NCBI GenBank assembly: GCA_016200155.1
Contig: JACQFG010000399.1
Coordinates: 1 to 5,536 of the forward strand
DNA: 5,536 bases
Direction: 5' to 3'
Source: Planctomycetota bacterium
GTDB lineage: Bacteria; Planctomycetota; Planctomycetia; Gemmatales; Gemmataceae
Shown here: one piece after another, positions 1 to 5,153 of the stretch
How the letters are laid out: each line of letters opens with the position of its first letter
Numbering within the stretch: the first letter of the stretch is position 1
Translations under genes and position numbers: made by a program
Notes under the pieces: generated by a model
What the model was told of the DNA's origin: nothing
What the model saw: the letters and a program-made list of their open reading frames with translations, nothing else
The model's database searches: none

Positions 1-764
1 TCAGCGACACCCCCATCGTCATCGGCCGAGCCAGCGACTGCGAGATTCGCATCAACGATCATTCGGTGTCGCGCCGCCACGCCCGCATCCAGCCCGGCGC
101 CGACGGGTTTTACGCCGTCGATCTGCAGAGCACCAACGGAACGTACATCAACGACATGCCCGCCTCGATGTACAAGCTCAAGGACGGCGATTACCTCCGC
201 GTCGGCAATTGCATCTATCGCTTCCTCATGGGCGGCAACGTCGAGACCGAATATCACGAGGAAATCTATCGCCTCACCATCATCGACGGCCTCACCGAAA
301 TCCACAACAAGCGCTACTTGATGGAGTTCCTCGATCGCGAACTGGCACGCTCCAGCCGGCATAGCCGACCGCTCTCCATCATCATGATGGACATCGACAA
401 GTTCAAAGCCATCAACGATCAGTTCGGCCACCTGGGAGGCGATTTCGCGCTGCGCGAGCTGGCCATCCGCATCAAGGGGAACGTCCGCAAGGAAGAGCTG
501 CTGGCTCGCTACGGCGGCGAGGAATTCGCGGCCGTGCTGCCCGAGACGCCGCTGGAAGGCGCGCTCATCGTGGCCGATCGCATCTTGCGCGTGGTGAACC
601 AGACGCCGTTCCTGTTCGAGGAAAAGACGTTCCAGGTGACGATAAGCGCCGGCGTGGTGACGACGCAGGGGGAGACCAACATCACCCCCGTCGAATTGAT
701 CCGCCGAGCGGACGAGAAGCTCTACCAGGCCAAAAACGAAGGCCGCAACCGCGTCTGCAGCTGA
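1..764 (+). CDS. FHA-GGDEF diguanylate cyclase, 5' end missing
   Basis: This is a probable cytoplasmic diguanylate cyclase that makes c-di-GMP from two GTP, with an N-terminal phosphothreonine-binding FHA module as sensor. The reading frame is open from the first complete codon (position 3), so the gene starts before the window. The GTG at 66 lies inside the FHA domain and is not a real start. FHA signatures are Gly-Arg (codons 24-29), SRRH (69-80) and STNGT. The GGDEF domain follows directly, beginning at IIDGLTEIHNKR. It has the metal and substrate segment DIDKFKAINDQFGH and an intact GGEEF active site (513-527), so catalysis is expected. The allosteric I-site position reads RKEE rather than RxxD, so product inhibition may be weak or absent. 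The gene ends with TGA and converges on the pxpB-like gene 40 bp away. Family assignment is firm; the signal it senses is unknown. Confidence 0.93.
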   Translation, partial: SDTPIVIGRASDCEIRINDHSVSRRHARIQPGADGFYAVDLQSTNGTYINDMPASMYKLKDGDYLRVGNCIYRFLMGGNVETEYHEEIYRLTIIDGLTEIHNKRYLMEFLDRELARSSRHSRPLSIIMMDIDKFKAINDQFGHLGGDFALRELAIRIKGNVRKEELLARYGGEEFAAVLPETPLEGALIVADRILRVVNQTPFLFEEKTFQVTISAGVVTTQGETNITPVELIRRADEKLYQAKNEGRNRVCS

Positions 765-772
765 ATTTTCCA

Positions 773-794
773 GAGCCTGAAGCGTGAGCGAAGG
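773..794 (+). repeat. Partial copy of the 22-nt palindrome-arm repeat
   Basis: This 22-nt stretch between the two convergent genes matches positions 5087-5108, the left arm of the large stem-loop near the window end, at 16 of 22 positions without gaps. The matching blocks are GAGCCTGA at the start and AGCGAAGG at the end. It may be a single arm or decayed copy of a dispersed genomic repeat. No intrinsic terminator with a T-tract was found in this 40-bp gap. Confidence 0.35.
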
Positions 795-804
795 TCCTTG
801 TTTG

Positions 805-1461
805 TCATTCCAACCGTTTGCCTTTCAACGCCACAAATTCCGCCTCATCGATCGCCTCAAACTTTACTCGATCGCCGGTGCGCAGCGGGAAATACTCATC
901 CTTCACATCGACGAGTTGCAGCGGCGTGCGGCCGATGATGTTCCAGCCGCCGGGGCGAACCTCGGTGTAGATGCCGGTCTGCCTCCCCGTCAAGCCAACG
1001 CTCCCCTGCTCCACCTTGAGCCTCGGCGATTCCAAACGCGGAACGCCGGCGAGTTCGGCCGGCACATAGCCCAGGTACGGAAACCCCGGACAGAAGCCGA
1101 TCGCGTAGACGGTAAACACGGCCCCGGTGTGCAGGCGGATGATGTTCTCGCGCGTTTGACCGGTGTGCTGCTCGATGCGCGCGAAATCGAGTCCCAGGTC
1201 GTAACAGCACGGAATGACGTGCAACCGGCCCGCGTCCAGCGGCGCCGCGGTATCCGCGGAATCATCGGCCAGCCAGTCGGCGACCGCCGCAAAATCCACG
1301 GACAGGCCATCGTAATAGATCGCGACGCTGACATACGCCTGCACGACGTCGATGCACCACGCGGGCATGGCGCGGCGGATTCGCATCGCCAGCCGTGTCG
1401 CCTGGGATTCATCGTCGCAATACGCCATGACGGCCTGATCGCCGAGCGGTTCCAGTCGCAT
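805..1461 (-). CDS. pxpB: 5-oxoprolinase subunit B (PxpB/KipI family)
   Basis: The 218-aa product belongs to the KipI/PxpB family. PxpB works with PxpA and PxpC in the ATP-dependent opening of 5-oxoproline to glutamate; the Bacillus member KipI also inhibits the sporulation kinase KinA. Family motifs are clear: YAIGFCPGFPYLG (residues 119-131), PRLESPR (141-147), GSVGLTGRQTGIY (153-165) and PGGWNIIGRTP (170-180). Length is normal for the family. The ATG start is well fixed because an in-frame TAG (1471-1473) lies four codons upstream; no strong Shine-Dalgarno is visible. The usual neighbour pxpC is absent: downstream is the convergent GGDEF gene, upstream 465 bp of repeat-rich DNA. pxpA is not in the window either, so the subunit is an orphan here or its partners are elsewhere. 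The product is probably cytoplasmic, as no signal peptide is seen. Confidence 0.92.
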   Translation of the reverse strand: MRLEPLGDQAVMAYCDDESQATRLAMRIRRAMPAWCIDVVQAYVSVAIYYDGLSVDFAAVADWLADDSADTAAPLDAGRLHVIPCCYDLGLDFARIEQHTGQTRENIIRLHTGAVFTVYAIGFCPGFPYLGYVPAELAGVPRLESPRLKVEQGSVGLTGRQTGIYTEVRPGGWNIIGRTPLQLVDVKDEYFPLRTGDRVKFEAIDEAEFVALKGKRLE

Positions 1462-1522
1462 GGAGATATGCTAGCAATTCGGTGTGGTTCAAAAGTAATG
1501 GCATTTGGGTTCCACACTCGTA

Positions 1523-1540
1523 ACGGCTCGGGAGAGCCGT
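1523..1540. repeat. Small perfect stem-loop
   Basis: A 7-bp perfect stem (ACGGCTC / GAGCCGT) with a GGGA loop. No T-tract follows on either strand, so it is a poor intrinsic terminator. The flank GTCCTACGGT (1539-1548) recurs at 2678-2687 inside another intergenic region, which suggests part of a dispersed repeat family. It lies about 60 bp upstream of the pxpB-like start, so a regulatory role cannot be excluded. Confidence 0.5.
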
Positions 1541-1576
1541 CCTACGGTCCATGTTACCCGTGTTTTGACCATGCCG

Positions 1577-1653
1577 GGTTGGCGAAACGGGGACCGCGTT
1601 TAACCTATTTTCACACAATGGTTTATGATTCTCATTTTCCCGTTTCGCCAACC
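1577..1653. repeat. 15-bp inverted repeat around AT-rich spacer
   Basis: Perfect 15-nt arms, GGTTGGCGAAACGGG (1577-1591) and its reverse complement (1639-1653), flank a 47-nt spacer that is AT-rich compared with the surroundings. The arms carry no coding sense. The layout could be a tiny non-autonomous mobile element, a repetitive palindrome or a binding site pair. No flanking target duplication is evident. Confidence 0.6.
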
Positions 1654-1706
1654 AGAGGGGGGTGAGGATGCCATAATGACATCCATGAATCGGACGAAGG
1701 GCCTAA

Positions 1707-1907
1707 CTACCCGCTACCGGCTTTGCCTCAAAAATCCCAAAACTCATCCCCCAACAACCAAACAAACCTCAAACCCCAAAAAAGCAAGTCCCAAACCCAT
1801 TCGCCGTCGTGGTTTGAGACTTGGAAATTTTGGGCCTTTGGGATTTGTTTGAGTTTTGAGGCTTGAATTTTGAGTCTTGAGGCAAAGCCCCCGCTACCCA
1901 CTACCGG
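1707..1907. repeat. 171-bp imperfect palindrome with skewed arms, bounded by direct repeats
   Basis: The element is symmetric about position 1804. Outer arms pair perfectly over 13 bp (1719-1731 with 1877-1889). The innermost arms pair over 12 of 13 positions (1785-1797 with 1811-1823), leaving a 13-nt loop. The material between is an imperfect inverted copy. The left arm is almost free of G and the right arm almost free of C, so one RNA strand would be C/A-rich then G/U-rich. The core is bordered by direct repeats CTACCCGCTACCGG (1707-1720) and CTACCCACTACCGG (1894-1907), which differ at one base. I recall similar CTACC-type palindromes in planctomycete intergenic DNA, but I cannot name a described family. 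Confidence 0.75.
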
Positions 1908-1926
1908 GAGAGCATCGCATAATCAA

Positions 1927-2481
1927 TCAGGTGGCTGGTCGCTTCGGCGCCTCGGCGAGCAGGGTCTCGACCGCGTTGTCGAGGTGGGCGCCGCTGATGC
2001 GCGTGTAGCGGATGATGCCGTTGCGATCGAGCACGTAGATCGCGGGGATGTGGGGAACGGGCCAGCGCGACTGGATGGCGCCGCCGTCGGTTCCGCCTTG
2101 CAGGTTGCGCCAGGAAATGCCGCACCGGTCGATCATCTTCACAGCGCTCTCGGGGTCATTGTCAAGGTTGACGCCGATCAGGGCGAAGGGTTTGTCGCGG
2201 AAACGTTTCTCGAGCAACTGCTCGTGTGCGATCGGATCGCGGCAGGCCATTCAGGTGCTGGCCCAGAATGCGACGACCACGACCTTGCCGCGATAATCGC
2301 TGAGCTTGAGGCGTCGGCCGTCGAAGTCTTCCCCCTCGATGTCCGGGGCGGGCGCGCCGACGCTTGGCCCCGTCGTCAGCGTGGCCGGGCGTTCGGCGCG
2401 CTTGAAGTAGCCGAGCCGTGTGCAGCCGGCGGCCAGCATCGCGAGCAGAAGCAGGTGTGTCATCACCGCCGTCCGGCGCAT
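1927..2481 (-). CDS. Redoxin-family lipoprotein with selenocysteine at the active site (in-frame TGA)
   Basis: This is a probable envelope-anchored thiol-disulfide or peroxide redoxin of the TlpA/AhpC-TSA type, 184 residues when the TGA at 2251-2253 is read as Sec. Residues 1-20 form a lipoprotein signal (MRRTAV, hydrophobic stretch, LAAGC with lipid Cys20). The domain starts at VGAPAPDIEGEDFDGR and the strand KVVVVAFWAST leads to U77-M78-A79-C80, where family members carry CxxC. After it come PIAHEQLLEKRF, FALIGVNLD, ISWRNLQGG and the cis-Pro segment IPAIYVLD (Pro146), then GIIRY. The halves on each side of the TGA are in one frame and only together make the fold. Start: ATG at 2481 has GAGGGG 7 nt upstream (2489-2494); a TTG at 2499 is less likely. 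It has its own promoter. Alternatives are a nonsense mutation or a sequencing error at the catalytic Cys codon. Confidence 0.82.
2211..2224 (-). promoter_or_regulatory. Candidate bacterial SECIS hairpin
   Basis: In the mRNA, 26 nt after the UGA, CGAGC-AGUU-GCUCG forms a perfect 5-bp stem with a four-base loop. The apical loop begins 31 nt after the UGA and has G as its second base. Bacterial SECIS elements recognised by SelB sit within the coding region just after the UGA and usually have a G early in the apical loop. A second small hairpin (GCGAU-CCG-AUCGC, 2228-2240) lies between the UGA and this one. The structure was judged by eye; no folding energy was computed. Confidence 0.55.
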
Positions 2482-2519
2482 CGGTTTTCCCCTCGGCAAA
2501 ATAGATTGAACGCGGCGGG

Positions 2520-2548
2520 AAGATAGCGAGAGATTGGCGTTCTGTCAG
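2520..2548 (-). promoter_or_regulatory. Sigma-70-like promoter of the redoxin gene
   Basis: On the - strand CTGACA (2543-2548, 5 of 6 to the -35 consensus) is followed by a 17-bp spacer and TATCTT (2520-2525, 4 of 6 to the -10 consensus). The start of transcription would fall near 2513, giving a leader of about 30 nt that contains the GAGGGG ribosome binding site. This lets the redoxin be transcribed independently of mutY. Confidence 0.55.
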
Positions 2549-2572
2549 CGCGGAAATTCGCAAAAATGTTCA

Positions 2573-2743
2573 GAACCACGGGGGACACGGGGGGCACGGG
2601 GAAAACAAGGCAGATGAGGAAGGCAATGCAGGCCGAAAACGGAGCCATGAACTATCGAGTCATTCGCGGTTGGTTCAGTCCTACGGTGCATTTTTCCGAA
2701 TCACGTTTCCTATTCCCCGTGTCCCCCGTGCTCCCCGTGGTTC
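2573..2743. repeat. Inverted arrays of a 9-bp NCACGGGGN repeat flanking a 109-bp core
   Basis: The left array (2573-2603) contains CCACGGGGG, ACACGGGGG and GCACGGGGA in tandem after GAA. The right array (2713-2743) is a near-exact inverted copy with the middle two units swapped in sequence, and it ends inside the TGA stop codon of mutY. The 109-bp core contains no recognisable gene; it holds GTCCTACGGT (2678-2687), also found at 1539-1548. The arms could pair into a long hairpin at the end of the mutY transcript. A related 9-bp array occurs at 5507-5533. Confidence 0.75.
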
Positions 2744-3803
2744 AATCGTCCGCGTGCAATCGTCGCGCCAGTCGGCGTTGGGGCGTGCTGAGCGGGTAAG
2801 CGTGGAGGTCTTGCGGGCGCACCCACGTCAGATTCGCGTAGGTTCCCGCTTGCGCAGAGCCGCGCGGATGATGGACCTGCACGCAGACCATCGTGATCTG
2901 GAATCGGGTCACACGGTGGCGAATCGTCGCGATCTCGTCGCCAACCGTTCCCTCGAGGCCCAGGGAAGTCAGCAGGCGCTGGACGGAATCGAGAACTGAT
3001 TCGCCCGGCGCGCGCACGTGATGCGGAAACTCCCACATCCTTGCCCAGCGGCCGGCGTCGGGCCGTTGCACGATCAGCAACCGATCGTCCCGTTGCACGA
3101 TGACGGCAACCTCGTCCACCAGGCAAACCTCGGCGGACGGCGCCCGGACCGGGATGTGGTCCTGACGACCCATCCGCCTCCCCCGACAGTGCACGGCAAT
3201 CGGACAGGATTCGCAGTGCGGATTCGTAGCGGTGCAGACCAGGGCGCCGAGTTCCATCATCGCCTGATTGAAGTCGCCGACTGACCTTTGCGGCAACAAC
3301 GACTCGGCAAGTTGCCACAGTTCCGCATCGCGCGGCAGGCGTTCGATGCCGAACAGCCGGCACAGGACGCGCCGGCTGTTCGCTTCAACGATCGGCAACC
3401 GGCGATCGTACGCCTGCGAAAGCACGGCATTGGTCGTGTAGCGCCCGAAGCCCGGCAGCGTGCGCACGACCTCCGGATCATCGGGAATCGTTCGATACTT
3501 GTTATTTCTTAGCAGCCGCGCAGCCCGGCACAGATCGCGGGCACGCCGATAGTAGCCGAGCCCTTCCCAGAGACGCAGGACCATCTGTTCGTCCGCTTGG
3601 GCCAGCTTCGGCAGCGTCGGGAAATGCTTGAGAAAGCGCTTGAAATAGGGGATGACCGCAGCGACCTGAGTTTGCTGCAGCATGACCTCGCTGATCCAGA
3701 TGCGATAGGGATCGCGGGTCGCGCGCCAGGGAAGCGGCCGCGCATTCTTGCGGAACCAGGCGAGCAGTCGGCGGCGGATTGACGCGACGTCCCTTGTGTT
3801 CAC
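2742..3803 (-). CDS. mutY: A/G-specific adenine DNA glycosylase MutY
   Basis: MutY removes adenine mispaired with 8-oxoguanine or G in base excision repair. The 353-aa protein has the full layout: N-terminal LPWR and the catalytic segment SEVMLQQT with Glu39, the helix-hairpin-helix LPGFGRYT (116-123) with Tyr122, the iron-sulfur cluster Cys190-x6-Cys197-x2-Cys200-x5-Cys206, and a C-terminal NUDIX-like 8-oxoG recognition domain (about 228-350, GRWARMWEFP). One departure: the residue matching the catalytic Asp of E. coli MutY (Asp138, in DGNVKRVL) is Glu140 (VEANSRRVL). The start is GTG at 3803, with AGGG nine nt upstream (3813-3816). It overlaps the stop of the FHA gene in GTGA, a sign of translational coupling. 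The stop touches the 9-bp repeat array. Confidence 0.95.
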   Translation of the reverse strand: MNTRDVASIRRRLLAWFRKNARPLPWRATRDPYRIWISEVMLQQTQVAAVIPYFKRFLKHFPTLPKLAQADEQMVLRLWEGLGYYRRARDLCRAARLLRNNKYRTIPDDPEVVRTLPGFGRYTTNAVLSQAYDRRLPIVEANSRRVLCRLFGIERLPRDAELWQLAESLLPQRSVGDFNQAMMELGALVCTATNPHCESCPIAVHCRGRRMGRQDHIPVRAPSAEVCLVDEVAVIVQRDDRLLIVQRPDAGRWARMWEFPHHVRAPGESVLDSVQRLLTSLGLEGTVGDEIATIRHRVTRFQITMVCVQVHHPRGSAQAGTYANLTWVRPQDLHAYPLSTPQRRLARRLHADD

Positions 3804-4435
3804 TTGCGTTTGCCCTGGCGGATCTTGTCGAGGATCGCCTTGGCCGCGTCTTGAGCGGCGCCGGTGGCGGGCTTCGATTTGGCAGCGATCTTCTTCTCTT
3901 CCGCCTTGGCGGCGGCTTGCTGGGCCGTCGGTTGGCCTTCCTCTTCCGGCGGCGCGAAGGCGGGCATGTCCATCACGGTCGAGCCGCCGGGGACCTGATC
4001 CTCGGCCGTCTCGGCGTTGGCCACGCTCACGCTGCCCGTCTCATCGTCGATCGACAACAAGGCGGCGGCGGCGTCCTCGTCGGTCACGTCGGCGGTCTTC
4101 GGCTTGGGTGGCGGCGTGGGCTTGGTGACGGCGGGCACGCCCTCGATGGATAGCTTGAAACTCAGCGGGCCCACCTTCAGGACGTCGCCGTCTTTCAAGG
4201 CGACCTCGCCCTTGACGGGAGCATCGTTGACGAAGGTGCCGTTGGTGCTCTCGAAATCGCGCAGGAAAACTTTGCCGTTCTTGACCAGCACCGCACAGTG
4301 GCGTTTGCTGATCATGGCGCTGGCGGGGCGGAGGTTGCAGCCCGGATCGCGTCCGATGATGAACTGGGCCGTCGTGATGGGAAGCGCTTTTCCAGCTGCA
4401 CTGCCGGTGGACAGCACAATCAAGCTGATTTTCAT
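3800..4435 (-). CDS. FHA-domain protein with long Ala/Pro/Glu-rich tail
   Basis: This is a 211-aa protein with an N-terminal FHA domain (about residues 4-97), which binds phosphothreonine peptides, and no enzymatic domain. FHA marks are FIIGRD (25-30, Gly28-Arg29), SKRH (43-46) and STNGTFVN (63-70), all intact. Residues 100-190 form a probably disordered linker rich in Pro, Ala, Glu and Lys. A basic tail (AAKAILDKIRQGKRK) may form a terminal helix. No signal peptide is seen, so a cytoplasmic adaptor in Ser/Thr kinase signalling is likely, with an unknown partner. The ATG has GAGG 7 nt upstream (4443-4446). It is the first gene of a two-gene unit with mutY, whose GTG start overlaps this TGA stop by 4 bp. 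Whether it has any functional tie to DNA repair is unknown. Confidence 0.9.
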   Translation of the reverse strand: MKISLIVLSTGSAAGKALPITTAQFIIGRDPGCNLRPASAMISKRHCAVLVKNGKVFLRDFESTNGTFVNDAPVKGEVALKDGDVLKVGPLSFKLSIEGVPAVTKPTPPPKPKTADVTDEDAAAALLSIDDETGSVSVANAETAEDQVPGGSTVMDMPAFAPPEEEGQPTAQQAAAKAEEKKIAAKSKPATGAAQDAAKAILDKIRQGKRK

Positions 4436-4629
4436 TGTTCAACCTCGACCCTTGCGGGCTTTGCTCTCGGGTTGGCAGACTTGAAGCGAGACGACCTTCC
4501 CCGCCAGGAAAAGCCTACCCTATTCTCGATTGTCATGAAAGCAAAAACCGCTGCAAAATTCGGCCCTGGCATGGCGCGCGCCAGATGGACGAGGGAGCCG
4601 GTGCTGAAGTCATTGTAGTGCGCAGTGCC

Positions 4630-4674
4630 AAAAAAACTCGCCGTGTCAGTGAATCCTCTAGCTGACAAGGCGAG
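4630..4674 (-). terminator. Intrinsic terminator of the TM2 gene
   Basis: Read on the - strand, CTCGCCTTGTCAG (4662-4674) pairs with CTGACACGGCGAG (4637-4649) over 12 of 13 positions around a 12-nt loop, and is followed at once by seven T (4630-4636). It lies 31 bp beyond the TGA of the TM2 gene and separates it from the FHA-mutY unit. Confidence 0.85.
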
Positions 4675-4705
4675 GCAGTGATCGAAGCGAGTCGCGAGGC
4701 AAAGC

Positions 4706-4960
4706 TCAGAACCAGGCCTTCTTCTCGACCACGTAGATCTGGTGGAACTCCTCGTCGCTCTTCATGAGGTAGATGATTCCTTCGATGATGCCGATGGGAT
4801 ACATGATCAGAGCGCCGATGCCGCAGGTGAGCAAGCTCACGCACAACATGATAACGCCGGCCGTGGTTTGGCCCATGACAAACTTGTGAATTCCCCAGCT
4901 CCCCAGCAGAATCGCCAGGAGCCCGCAAACCATTTTGTTCGGTCCCTCTTTGTCAGCCAT
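4706..4960 (-). CDS. TM2-domain small membrane protein
   Basis: This is an 84-aa integral membrane protein of the TM2 domain family. The family signature is visible as GSWGIHKFVMGQTTAGVIML (residues 20-39, the G-x-H-x-F-x-x-G turn). It joins a first hydrophobic segment (about 10-25) to a second hydrophobic stretch (about 33-64). A short acidic/basic C-terminus (KSDEEFHQIYVVEKKAWF) is probably cytoplasmic. Bacterial TM2 proteins have no agreed function. The ATG has AAGGG 5 nt upstream (4966-4970). The gene has its own promoter and a strong terminator, so it is monocistronic. Confidence 0.9.
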   Translation of the reverse strand: MADKEGPNKMVCGLLAILLGSWGIHKFVMGQTTAGVIMLCVSLLTCGIGALIMYPIGIIEGIIYLMKSDEEFHQIYVVEKKAWF

Positions 4961-5011
4961 TGGAGCCCTTTCGCAAAAGTCGTGGTTTCAAAAGTGGATG
5001 CTTGGAGAGAA

Positions 5012-5040
5012 TTGATACGAAGTTTGTGCGACGGTTGCAA
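5012..5040 (-). promoter_or_regulatory. Sigma-70-like promoter of the TM2 gene
   Basis: On the - strand TTGCAA (5035-5040) and TATCAA (5012-5017), each 4 of 6 to consensus, are separated by 17 bp. Transcription would begin near 5005, leaving a leader of about 45 nt before the ATG at 4960. Together with the terminator at 4630-4674 it defines a single-gene unit. Confidence 0.5.
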
Positions 5041-5083
5041 GCGAAAAATGCGGAATTTGCGGTGAAGGGGGCACCATGGGATT

Positions 5084-5146
5084 TCCGAGCCTGAGCGCCC
5101 AGCGAAGGGCAAATCCGATGCCCTTCGCTGGGCGCTCAGGCTCGGA
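5084..5146. repeat. 28-bp perfect palindromic stem-loop
   Basis: Arms 5084-5111 and 5119-5146 are exact reverse complements over 28 bp around a 7-nt loop (AATCCGA). The arm opens TCCGAGCCTGAGCGCC. After two mismatches pairing resumes for 5 bp outside. It begins 8 bp beyond the stop of the small lipoprotein gene, but neither strand has a T-tract, so a classic terminator is unlikely. The absence of arm divergence suggests recent spread or selection on the structure. A related single arm is at 773-794. Confidence 0.85.
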
Positions 5147-5153
5147 CCTCCCA

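Larger units (their letters stand above)
1462..1926. other. Gene-free, repeat-rich intergenic region (465 bp)
   Basis: No convincing gene lies here. The one + strand reading frame (1625-1852) runs through the G-poor palindrome arm, is low in complexity (Lys, Pro, Thr, Asn rich) and resembles no protein I know. The region holds three distinct structured elements: a small stem-loop (1523-1540), an inverted repeat with an AT-rich spacer (1577-1653), and a long skewed palindrome bounded by short direct repeats (1707-1907). It must also hold the - strand promoter of the pxpB-like gene, but I could not pick out a convincing one. Confidence 0.7.

Noticed and set aside
66..68. GTG as start of the GGDEF protein
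   Set aside because: It falls between conserved FHA residues (IGR upstream, SRRH downstream). The frame continues to the window edge.
784..1665. + strand 293-aa reading frame
   Set aside because: It is the complement of the pxpB-like gene, whose family motifs are unmistakable; its own translation shows no domain.
1625..1852. + strand 75-aa reading frame in the intergenic region
   Set aside because: Low-complexity translation of a G-poor palindrome arm.
2251..2253. TGA read as tryptophan under an alternative genetic code
   Set aside because: The FHA-GGDEF, pxpB, redoxin, mutY, FHA and TM2 genes all end in TGA at the expected protein lengths, so TGA is a normal stop here. Trp also does not fit the first CxxC position.
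2251..2499. Separate 82-aa lipoprotein ending at the TGA, with a second 107-aa ORF at 1927-2250
   Set aside because: Both lie in the same frame with no gap. Each has half of one redoxin domain, and the second ATG has no ribosome binding site of its own. One gene read through as Sec explains both.
1870..2526. + strand 218-aa reading frame
   Set aside because: Antisense shadow of the redoxin gene in GC-rich DNA, with no recognisable domain.
4572..4583. 12-bp palindrome TGGCGCGCGCCA upstream of the FHA gene
   Set aside because: Short GC-rich palindromes are expected by chance in such DNA, and no promoter was found next to it.
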